DNA from: JBMOUD01 sp049319665
GTDB taxonomy: Bacteria; Pseudomonadota; Gammaproteobacteria; Enterobacterales; Enterobacteriaceae
Reading direction: 5' to 3'
DNA: 64,000 nucleotides
Assembly (NCBI RefSeq): GCF_049319665.1
Contig: NZ_JBMOUD010000004.1
Coordinates: forward strand, 1 to 64,000
Shown here: positions 8,590 through 15,498 of the stretch, piece by piece
Numbering within the stretch: the first letter of the stretch is position 1
Layout of the letters: each line of letters opens with the position of its first letter
Made by a program: the position numbers and the translations under genes
Notes under the pieces: model-generated
Databases searched by the model: none
What the model was told of the DNA's origin: nothing
Seen by the model: the letters and a program-made list of their open reading frames with translations, nothing else

Positions 8590-8937
8590 GTGACGAATAA
8601 GCCGGGGAAGAGGATGTTACGAATCAGCGACGTCATTGAATTAGCCATGGTCAGCCGTAAGACTGTCTATAACGCTATCAATAGCGGCCGTCTAAAATAT
8701 CAGCTCGTTGAAGTGGATAATAGACAGGTCAGAGTCTTTGAAGAGCGGGATGTTTTCAGCGCATTTCCGAAAACAAACCGTGGCGTAACACAAGAACAGG
8801 AAGTTCAAAACTTACGCGAAGAGATTGCCTCGCTGAAGTTTGCCCTGTCTGAGCTAAAAAAAGCCGTCGAGGCCATGGATCCGGCCAACCAATATGAAAT
8901 GACCCAACGGCAGAAGAAATCCGACTCTCGCGATTGA
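8590..8937 (+). CDS. Small HTH DNA-binding protein with C-terminal coiled coil
   Basis: This 115-aa protein has an N-terminal excisionase/MerR-like helix-turn-helix (LRISDVIELAMVSRKTVYNAINSGRLKYQLVE, split over about residues 9-42). A wing-like strand (DNRQVRVFEERDVFSAF) and a charged helical heptad region at about residues 68-95 follow, and the tail is polar. The layout resembles plasmid/phage replication or excision regulators rather than the DeoR or antiterminator regulators usual for PTS operons. The start is uncertain: GTG at 8590 has no clear ribosome site, while ATG at 8614 follows GGGGAAG. It comes 25 bases after EIIA and 51 before the glycosyltransferase-like gene, so it is probably in the operon. 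Function is not known; regulation through the palindrome at 6372 is a guess. Confidence 0.7.
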   Translation: MTNKPGKRMLRISDVIELAMVSRKTVYNAINSGRLKYQLVEVDNRQVRVFEERDVFSAFPKTNRGVTQEQEVQNLREEIASLKFALSELKKAVEAMDPANQYEMTQRQKKSDSRD

Positions 8938-8988
8938 TTTCTTCTGCTCGTTTTCCGTGAGAACAGGCGAATCTGAGAGAAACCTTGA

Positions 8989-10080
8989 ATGCCCAAAGCG
9001 GATATGCAAACCACACCTGAATCCCCCCTGCTGCAAGAATTCTGGCCTCAACACGCCATATTACGTCACACTGGTAGCCTGCTATCAGCAGATGAACATG
9101 TCGTCGCGTCATACGATCTTGAGCAGCAAGCCCGCCTGGAACATTACCGCCCGCTCTCTGATATTGCGCCAATAAAAAACCGTGCTATCCGGTCATTTGA
9201 GCTGGATTATGACACGATTTCTACGCTCGATATTATTAATGGTATGGGCGTCGCGCTGGGCGATTCTATTATTGGCCTCACCGCGTTATACGCATTAAAA
9301 ACACGTTATCCGCAGCTAGAGATCACGCTTTATCGCCCAGCGCTCGCACCGGTTTATGTCGACACCTTGTATCAGCATGCCCAGATGTTGATTGCCAACA
9401 CGCAAGCGCTGCCGCAACCACTTAGCTATTTTGCCTCGCGCTGGTGCGCGCCTCGTGCCGCCTGTATTGATCTTGGCAATCAGGTGTTCTGGCCCGACTT
9501 TGCGCACATGCCAATGATTGATTTCTTTTTCCATGCCTTGGGCGTTAACCCAGACAGCATTCCCGCCGCATTAAAAAGTAATCACTGGCTACAACACCTC
9601 GCTTTACCGGCGCTGCCCGCCTATTGGCAGCAACAGCCCTACGTTTTGTTTTGCCATACCGCCAGCACGCCGATTCGTAGCGTTCCTACCACGCAGCGCC
9701 CACGTTTGGTCGAGGCATTATGGCAACAGTATCGATTGCCAGTATTAGGTTTTGGCCCGGTTGAACATGCGCATTATGTTGATATCTCGACGTTCTCAAC
9801 CGATACGCTCGATTTCCTTGCGTGGATCAAACAGGCCAGCTTCCTGCTCACCATAGATAGCGCGGCCGTTCACGCCGCCGCTGGTTTTGATATCCCCACC
9901 CGCGCGATTTTCAGCACTATCCCACCAACATTACGTGTCAGGGACTATGCCCATTGTGAAGCGGTTTTACTACCGCTGGAACAGTTGAGTCACCTGCATG
10001 CGAGTAGTGATGAGAGGGCGCTCGCGGCGCTGGAACAGGCTTATGAGCAACTAGATATTAGGAGATTGTTTGATTTGTAA
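8989..10080 (+). CDS. Glycosyltransferase family 9-like (heptosyltransferase-fold) protein
   Basis: This 363-aa protein has the two Rossmann-like halves of ADP-heptose:LPS heptosyltransferases. In the N-terminal half GVALGDSIIGLTALYALKTRYP is the family GDxI/L motif (about residues 86-107), followed by a YRPALAPVY strand. In the C-terminal half PYVLFCHTAS starts the nucleotide-sugar domain, and FLLTIDSAAVHAAAGFDIP (about residue 284) matches the family D(S/T)xxxHLA signature with Ala in place of the usual Leu. It is a solitary gene away from any LPS core cluster and has no membrane segments. It could modify LPS or another surface polymer or protein; the acceptor is unknown. It follows the HTH gene on the same strand and ends 51 bases before structured repeat A. 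Confidence 0.75.
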   Translation: MPKADMQTTPESPLLQEFWPQHAILRHTGSLLSADEHVVASYDLEQQARLEHYRPLSDIAPIKNRAIRSFELDYDTISTLDIINGMGVALGDSIIGLTALYALKTRYPQLEITLYRPALAPVYVDTLYQHAQMLIANTQALPQPLSYFASRWCAPRAACIDLGNQVFWPDFAHMPMIDFFFHALGVNPDSIPAALKSNHWLQHLALPALPAYWQQQPYVLFCHTASTPIRSVPTTQRPRLVEALWQQYRLPVLGFGPVEHAHYVDISTFSTDTLDFLAWIKQASFLLTIDSAAVHAAAGFDIPTRAIFSTIPPTLRVRDYAHCEAVLLPLEQLSHLHASSDERALAALEQAYEQLDIRRLFDL

Positions 10081-10131
10081 ATCAATAAACTTGATGACCA
10101 GAATCGCCACGAATTGATTATTTAGAGGAGA

Positions 10132-10412
10132 TTTATATCAGCATTGCGTAGGTTCGGTCGCTTATCAATATAGAGCAATATATCAGCGTAGCCGAACGCG
10201 CCCGGCAAGGGTTTTAAGGCGAAAACCCTTGCATCCCGCGCCCTGCGCTTAGCTTGTCGGGTCGCTACGCGACTTCCCGCGTTCACTGCTTTGGCCGGAC
10301 GGGTCGGTTTCAACAATCATCCATGATTGTTCAACCTAAATCCGCCTTCCCTGGCGGATTTCCCCTGGCCTGCATCCGTTCTCTTGGCCGACAAGATGCG
10401 CTTTAAGGTCAA
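10132..10412 (+). repeat. Structured dispersed element, copy A
   Basis: This ~281-nt element recurs at 53662-53943 in the same orientation. Both copies keep the same blocks: TTTATAT at the left end, the 6-bp stem GTTCGG/CCGAAC, the 9-bp stem AAGGGTTTT/AAAACCCTT (10207-10230), GTCGC/GCGAC, AACAATCA/TGATTGTT (10312-10331), AAATCCGCC/GGCGGATTT (10338-10361), then TTGGCCGA..AAGATGCGC and AAGGTCAA. Several stems differ in sequence from copy B but stay paired, which indicates selection on structure. No convincing reading frame is shared. It fills the space between the convergent glycosyltransferase-like gene and mltB. Confidence 0.85.
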
Positions 10413-10452
10413 GGACTTAATGGGTCAACTAACACGTCAAAACACCAATTTC

Positions 10453-11529
10453 TCAATTCCCTTGTCTTGCCTGTTTCACCGCTTCACCAAGCTGCCAAAC
10501 GGCCATGGCGTAATGCACACTATGGTTATAGCGAGTAATCGCGTAGAAATTTGGTAAGCCGTACCAGTATTGGTAGCGATTGCCGAGGTCAAGGCGCAAC
10601 AGACTAGCCTCTTGATAGTTACCCAGCGGGCTTTGTGGGCTCAAGCCTGCCGCTGCCAAGGTAGAGATTGAATATTTGGTGCTAAAACCATTCTTCAATC
10701 CTGGCGCTTGTCCAATGGCAGGCACCGCAACCGCGCCACCGTTTACCCAGCCGTGCGCTTTGAAGTAATTAGCTACGCTACCGATAGCATCAATCGGATC
10801 CCACAGGTTGATATGCCCATCACCGTCAAAATCGACCGCGTAATTTTTAAAGGCCGACGGCATAAATTGCCCATATCCCATTGCACCCGCAAATGAGCCG
10901 CGTAAATTCAGCGGATCGTCGCCTTCAGAACGGGACATCAGCAAGAAGGTTTCCAGTTCGCTGCTGAAATAAGCCGCGCGTCGTGGGTAGGCAAATGAGA
11001 GCGTTGCCAACGCATCAATAATACGGGTTTTACCCATTACGCGGCCCCAACGGGTTTCAACGCCGATAATACCGACAATGATCTCTGGTGGTACACCATA
11101 AACCTGCCACGCACGTTGCAGGGCATCTTGATAGGTGTTCCAGAAGACAACGCCATTTTGTACGTTATCTGGAGTGATAAACTGCTTGCGATAACGCAAC
11201 CAGGCACCATTTGGCACCGTTGCTGGCGGGCCGCTCGGTGCCTGCCTATCCATCAAACGTAATACCCAATCTAAGCGCTTGGCTTGCGACAACACATCAT
11301 GTAATTGCTGGCGGTCGAATCCGTGTTCGCGCACCATTTTATCAACAAACTGCGCCGTCTCAGGATTATTAGCGAAATCACCGCTAAGATCTTCGCCCCT
11401 ATGAGCTGGATCGAGCAGAAAACCGCCCTGAAACAGCGTATTTTGAGGTGCCGTAGCCACAGGTTTTGGCTTAGAACTACAGGCAGTCAGTAAAACCAGC
11501 AAAGGAAGTGTGGCAGCCAAATAACGCAT
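10453..11529 (-). CDS. mltB: Membrane-bound lytic murein transglycosylase B
   Basis: MltB cleaves the MurNAc-GlcNAc bond of peptidoglycan with formation of 1,6-anhydro-MurNAc and is anchored to the outer membrane as a lipoprotein. The 358-aa product starts MRYLAATLPLLVLLTACSS, with a lipobox LTAC near residue 17. It contains the catalytic Glu in VGIIGVETRWGRVMGKTRI, then GSFAGAMGYGQFMPSAFKNY and a DFDGDGHINLWDPIDAIGSV segment like the EF-hand calcium site of Slt35. The start at 11529 gives a proper lipoprotein signal; the frame is open 13 codons further upstream. In E. coli mltB adjoins pncC, but here about 4 kb lie between them. Confidence 0.96.
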   Translation of the reverse strand: MRYLAATLPLLVLLTACSSKPKPVATAPQNTLFQGGFLLDPAHRGEDLSGDFANNPETAQFVDKMVREHGFDRQQLHDVLSQAKRLDWVLRLMDRQAPSGPPATVPNGAWLRYRKQFITPDNVQNGVVFWNTYQDALQRAWQVYGVPPEIIVGIIGVETRWGRVMGKTRIIDALATLSFAYPRRAAYFSSELETFLLMSRSEGDDPLNLRGSFAGAMGYGQFMPSAFKNYAVDFDGDGHINLWDPIDAIGSVANYFKAHGWVNGGAVAVPAIGQAPGLKNGFSTKYSISTLAAAGLSPQSPLGNYQEASLLRLDLGNRYQYWYGLPNFYAITRYNHSVHYAMAVWQLGEAVKQARQGN

Positions 11530-11643
11530 CGGATATCTATCACTATGCAAGAAAAGAGTGGTTGTCATGGTAAAGCATTGCCTGACCAGAAAAAACAGGA
11601 ATCTGTGCGTTGAAAGTCGCAGAATGATGGTAAATATCGAAAA

Positions 11644-11680
11644 TAAAAAAGCCAGACAAAGTATTTCTCCTCTGTCTGGC
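11644..11680 (-). terminator. Terminator of the GH13 gene
   Basis: GCCAGACA (11651-11658) pairs with TGTCTGGC (11673-11680). On the minus strand the stem is followed by TTTTTTATTT. It lies 14 bases after the GH13 stop codon. Confidence 0.8.
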
Positions 11681-11693
11681 GATAATGGCTTTT

Positions 11694-13466
11694 TTAAAGC
11701 TTATAAACCAGCGCCGAAATCGGCTTAACGTCGATTAAGGTACTTTGCTGTTTCTGGCTAAGCTGCCCTTGTTCCTCTTTACCAACTACGCGCGCGGCGT
11801 GGCTAATATCAATCCCTTCTACCGTTGTACTCACGCTATTTTCGCTTGGGTTAAGCACCACCAGATAGCGCTCATTGCCCGCAGAACGTAGATAAACCAT
11901 CGGGTAAGGCTTATTCACATCGCTGATAAGCTTCCAATCACCATCGGCTGATAGCGCGTTTGAAGCACCACGTAATTTCAATAATTCTCGGGTGTAGTTG
12001 AGCAAGGAGTTTGGATCTTTATCTTCTTTGGCAACCGTCGGACGATTTGGGTCTTTATCAATCGGCAGGTAAAGATTCCAGGCATCGGCACTCGAAAAAC
12101 CTGCATTGCCGCTGCTATCCCACTGCATCGGGGTACGAGAACCGGCGCGGTTCTTGGTGGCCCGGCCTTGACTGCCCTCTTTATTCCACAAACCGGTCTG
12201 GAAACGCATACCAATTTCATCACCGTAATAGATAAACGGCGTGCCCGGCATCGTAAGGAAGAAGGTCATCGCTACTTTAAGCTGATCGACACTATCGCGG
12301 TCACCCGCGTTCAGACGTTGGATATCGTGATTACTGGTCGGCATCGAAATATAGCTTTTGCCTTTCGTGGCATTATATTGCTCGCTATAAAGTTTGTACC
12401 ACTCTGCCAGTTGGCCTTTGCCATCTTTGGCAAAATAGCTCACCGTTGGCTCAAACTCACCGCCTACGCGATTAAAGAACAACGACGTATAGTTATATTT
12501 ACCAATGTGCATCATGAAATCGATATTAAAGCCACCGGCTGAAGACTCCTTCGGATTACTCCATTCCGAAATTAATACCGCTTGCGGATATTGGTGGTGA
12601 TACCAAGAGGAAATATCCTGCCAGACCTTAATGGTTTCCACTTTCTCCGGATCGTTTTTCACAATACTGGAGGCCATATCAACGCGGAAACCATCAACAC
12701 CTTTATCCATCCAGAAGGCGATAATATTCTTCAACTCGCGGCGCACCGCCATAGGTCCCGGTGCATCGACCGGTTGTTCCCATGCGTGAGCCGGATTCGG
12801 ATGTGCATAACCATAATTAAGCGCCGGCTGGGAAGCATAATAGTTTTTGATGAAATACGGCGAATGTGCATGTTGGATCTTCACAAAACTGTCTTCACCG
12901 ATGGTGCCACCAACCTGATCTTTTTCTTTGCCTTTCACATCGTCGGGAATACGGTCTGGCCAAATATAGTAATCAGAATAGCGCTGATCTTTCCCTTCTT
13001 TTGCTTGCTGGAACCACGCGCTTTGATCCGAGGTATGTCCCGCAACCAGGTCCAGACAGACGCGTAAACCCCGTTTGTGCGCTTCATTAATCAGCATCAC
13101 TAAATCTGAATTACTGCCATAACGCGGATCAACCTGATAAAAATCGGTGATGTCATAACCGGCATCTTTAAAAGGCGATGTAAATAACGGGTTAAACCAC
13201 AGGGTATTGACCCCAATTGATTTAATGTAATCGAGTTTCTCAATAACACCCTGAATATCACCAATACCGTCGCCGTTAGAATCTTTATAGGATTGCGGAT
13301 GAATTTGATAAAAGACCGCGCTTTTAACCCATGCAGGTGACGTATTTCCACTATGATTTTCGGTATCATTTGGAGTAGGACTTTCGGCATAACTCCCTGT
13401 CGTTGCAAATAAAATGGCCGTGGCCACCATAATCCCTAACTTATTAATCTTTGCTTTTATTGTCAT
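11694..13466 (-). CDS. Secreted GH13 alpha-glucosidase/alpha-amylase family enzyme
   Basis: This 590-aa glycoside hydrolase has a cleavable signal peptide (IMVATAILFATTGSYA, cut near residue 27), so it acts in the periplasm or outside. The (beta/alpha)8 barrel shows a DSNGDGIGD calcium-site motif at 62-70, GFRVDMAS with the nucleophile Asp263, ISEWSN with the acid/base Glu301 and SNHDIQR with Asp381. A C-terminal beta domain ends in ISALVYKL. The motifs place it with the alpha-glucosidase, oligo-1,6-glucosidase and sucrose-isomerase-like branch of GH13, though secretion is unusual for the oligo-1,6-glucosidases. It stands alone, without mal genes or a PTS partner close by. Substrate is not resolvable from the sequence. 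Confidence 0.85.
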   Translation of the reverse strand: MTIKAKINKLGIMVATAILFATTGSYAESPTPNDTENHSGNTSPAWVKSAVFYQIHPQSYKDSNGDGIGDIQGVIEKLDYIKSIGVNTLWFNPLFTSPFKDAGYDITDFYQVDPRYGSNSDLVMLINEAHKRGLRVCLDLVAGHTSDQSAWFQQAKEGKDQRYSDYYIWPDRIPDDVKGKEKDQVGGTIGEDSFVKIQHAHSPYFIKNYYASQPALNYGYAHPNPAHAWEQPVDAPGPMAVRRELKNIIAFWMDKGVDGFRVDMASSIVKNDPEKVETIKVWQDISSWYHHQYPQAVLISEWSNPKESSAGGFNIDFMMHIGKYNYTSLFFNRVGGEFEPTVSYFAKDGKGQLAEWYKLYSEQYNATKGKSYISMPTSNHDIQRLNAGDRDSVDQLKVAMTFFLTMPGTPFIYYGDEIGMRFQTGLWNKEGSQGRATKNRAGSRTPMQWDSSGNAGFSSADAWNLYLPIDKDPNRPTVAKEDKDPNSLLNYTRELLKLRGASNALSADGDWKLISDVNKPYPMVYLRSAGNERYLVVLNPSENSVSTTVEGIDISHAARVVGKEEQGQLSQKQQSTLIDVKPISALVYKL

Positions 13467-13616
13467 ATGATTATTCTCAAGTATTGAAGGGTTTACTTTC
13501 AGAGCAAATCAATAAAAGTAAACACCAATACCTGAGCGCTTAAAAAATTTTTTCCTCTAACCTTGGGCTATATCACATAACAATTTCTGATTGAGAATAA
13601 TCGTACTTCTGTCGCT

Positions 13617-13663
13617 ATATACCCAAAATCATTGGGCGTTACGTCACGACAAACGCAACGCCA
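13617..13663. repeat. Partial copy of a palindromic enterobacterial repeat
   Basis: The segment starting TATATACCCAAAATCATTG and ending around CAACGCC resembles the left end of the 127-bp element at 43038-43164 (TACCCAAAATAATTGGCGTT). It lacks the central stem and the right end. It lies between the SDR stop codon and the GH13 promoter region. Confidence 0.5.
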
Positions 13664-13677
13664 GATATGACTGAGCC

Positions 13678-14274
13678 TTACCAGACGCGGTAAACCTTCC
13701 CTGTTTCAATCCCCTCCAGACTACGCCGATACGCCAGCGCTACACGACTTGCCGCTGCGCTTTCAAAACCGGGGAAGAATGCGCCATATTTATCCAATGC
13801 TTCGGTCAGGACAGTTGGGCTTACTGCGTTGATACGCTGGCCTGAAAGCTCATTGGCGGCAGCCATCACAAAGCCTTCTAGCGCAGCATTCACTGTCGTG
13901 GCGTTTACACCAGTGCGGATCGGATGCTGGGTCAAAATACCGGTAGTTAGCGTAAAAGATCCGCCGGGATTCAGGTAATCCTTGCCGATTAATACCAGTC
14001 GAACTTGTCCCATCAACTTATCTTGCAAACCAGACACAAACTGCTCGCTGCTCATCTCAGCCAACGGACCAAAATGCACGCCGCCGGTCGCGGCGATGAT
14101 GCCATCAACCTTACCCGTACTGGCAAATAGCGCGCTAACTGAAGATTCATCCGTTAAATCCACCTGAAAATCGCCCTGAGTTTTCCCTACGCGAATAACA
14201 TCGTGATCGCGCTGTAGATTATCGACAATACCGCGTCCGATGGTGCCGCTGGCACCAATAACCATCACTTTCAT
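13678..14274 (-). CDS. Short-chain dehydrogenase/reductase family protein
   Basis: This 198-aa protein has an N-terminal NAD(P)-binding Rossmann motif GASGTIGRGIVDNL at about residues 7-20. It then has VDGIIAATGGVHFGPLAEM (an NNAG-like strand) and a shortened C-terminal half. The usual YxxxK active-site pair is not evident: the corresponding stretch reads VNATTVNAALEGFVMAAANEL. This is the pattern of the short atypical SDR subfamily often annotated only as short-chain dehydrogenase. The start at 14274 was chosen for homology (MKVMVIGASGTIG) and a GGGGATA site. It is divergent from the LysR gene at 14377, which probably controls it. Confidence 0.85.
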   Translation of the reverse strand: MKVMVIGASGTIGRGIVDNLQRDHDVIRVGKTQGDFQVDLTDESSVSALFASTGKVDGIIAATGGVHFGPLAEMSSEQFVSGLQDKLMGQVRLVLIGKDYLNPGGSFTLTTGILTQHPIRTGVNATTVNAALEGFVMAAANELSGQRINAVSPTVLTEALDKYGAFFPGFESAAASRVALAYRRSLEGIETGKVYRVW

Positions 14275-14376
14275 TTTTATCCCCTGTCTGCATAAACTAG
14301 ACTCCATACTGAGACATTGGAATAAGAAGAAAAATGAGCAAAAGATTCGTTCATTACCAACTAAAAGTTAGGAATC

Positions 14377-15273
14377 ATGAATAAATTACGCGCAATGGAA
14401 ATTTTCATCGCGGTTGTTGAAAGCGGAAACTTCAGTGAAGCCGCCAAACAACTCGATATCTCTGCGGTGATGGTTGGCAAAATCGTGGCGCAAACGGAAG
14501 AACATCTGCAAACACGATTATTACAGCGCAATACTCGCCGCCAAAAGCTCACTGAAGCAGGTAAAGCCTGGTATGAAGAGAGTCAACAGGTCATGGCCGC
14601 ACTGCGCGATGCAGAAAACCGTATCGACAGTCTGCGGCGTTTTCCCGCAGGTAGCCTGCGCATCAGCGCCCCGGTGACATTAGGCAGCTGCGCCATTGCA
14701 ACCTTATGCAGTGAGTTTCAACTGCACTATCCCGAGGTGAATATTGAGCTGGAATTAAGCGATCGCTTTGTCGATATTATTGCTGAAGGTTTTGATTTTG
14801 CTATTCGTATTGGGGCATTGCCAAGTGACAGTCCGTTGGTTGCCCAGAGACTCGGCGACTACCAAATGATTATTGCAGGCTCACCAGACTATCTGGCACA
14901 ACATGGCACACCACGCCATCGAGACGAGCTTACCTCACACCGTTGCCTGCATAACACCACTTGGAATAAACGCAATGCCTGGCGTTCCGGCGATGCATTA
15001 ATCTGGCCAGAAAGCGGAGCCACCTTTAGTTGTAATGACGGTCAGGCCTTACGTCGTGCGGCACTTGCCGGGGCGGGACTTATCCTACAACCCCGCCTGC
15101 TGCTCGCCGAAGATATCGCCCGTGGCACGCTCCTGAGTTTACTCGAGCACGCTCTGCCAGCTCCGCGCCCTATTCATTTGATGTGGCGACAAGATATGCA
15201 TATCAGCGCCAAACATCGTAGTTTTATAGACTGGATGCGGCAGCAGGCCGAAAACGCCTTATCACCTGACTAA
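14377..15273 (+). CDS. LysR-family transcriptional regulator
   Basis: This 298-aa LysR-type regulator has an N-terminal winged HTH (MEIFIAVVESGNFSEAAKQL and MVGKIVAQTEEHLQTRLLQRN) and a C-terminal effector domain with RISAPVTLGSCAIATL and LIWPESGATFSCND segments. The HTH lacks the exact TQPALS pattern, as in the DmlR/YhjC branch. It is divergent from the short-chain dehydrogenase gene, with about 100 bases between the two starts. LysR regulators usually control the divergent neighbour and themselves from such a space. The effector is not known. Confidence 0.93.
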   Translation: MNKLRAMEIFIAVVESGNFSEAAKQLDISAVMVGKIVAQTEEHLQTRLLQRNTRRQKLTEAGKAWYEESQQVMAALRDAENRIDSLRRFPAGSLRISAPVTLGSCAIATLCSEFQLHYPEVNIELELSDRFVDIIAEGFDFAIRIGALPSDSPLVAQRLGDYQMIIAGSPDYLAQHGTPRHRDELTSHRCLHNTTWNKRNAWRSGDALIWPESGATFSCNDGQALRRAALAGAGLILQPRLLLAEDIARGTLLSLLEHALPAPRPIHLMWRQDMHISAKHRSFIDWMRQQAENALSPD

Positions 15274-15334
15274 GCTGGCTGAGGTCATCTCAGCGCAGTT
15301 CACTTCTGTTTTTCCTATCTCGTCACAATTTTAG

Positions 15335-15354
15335 TAATGATAGTAGTTATCATT
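15335..15354 (+). promoter_or_regulatory. Fur box ahead of the catecholate receptor gene
   Basis: TAATGATAGTAGTTATCATT resembles the 19-bp Fur consensus (GATAATGATAATCATTATC) as a pair of imperfect inverted halves. It is followed by TTCATTATTATT, a possible further Fur hexamer. It lies about 145 bases before the receptor start and predicts repression by Fe2+-Fur. Confidence 0.7.
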
Positions 15355-15498
15355 TTCATTATTATTTACATTCTGTTTTATTTCCTTACAATGCGCTTAC
15401 GCCTCACGTCATCAAATGCCGTGCAGCAGATTGAGTCCTTCATTCAATACCAGAACAGCCGTAATGCCTGTTCGCTCTGAGCCAGGAATATTTATTAC

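Noticed and set aside
10122..10316. Minus-strand frame of 64 codons inside structured element A
   Set aside because: Copy B carries no matching frame and no ribosome site is present, so it is not supported as a gene.
10132..10412. Reading the structured element as an ERIC or REP sequence, or as the guide RNA of an IscB/IS605-type element
   Set aside because: Length, block order and hairpins do not fit the ERIC or REP patterns that I know, and neither copy has a transposase or nuclease gene nearby.
10327..10557. Plus-strand frame of 76 codons crossing from structured element A into mltB
   Set aside because: The frame is not kept in copy B and ends antisense to mltB; the element shows structural rather than coding conservation.
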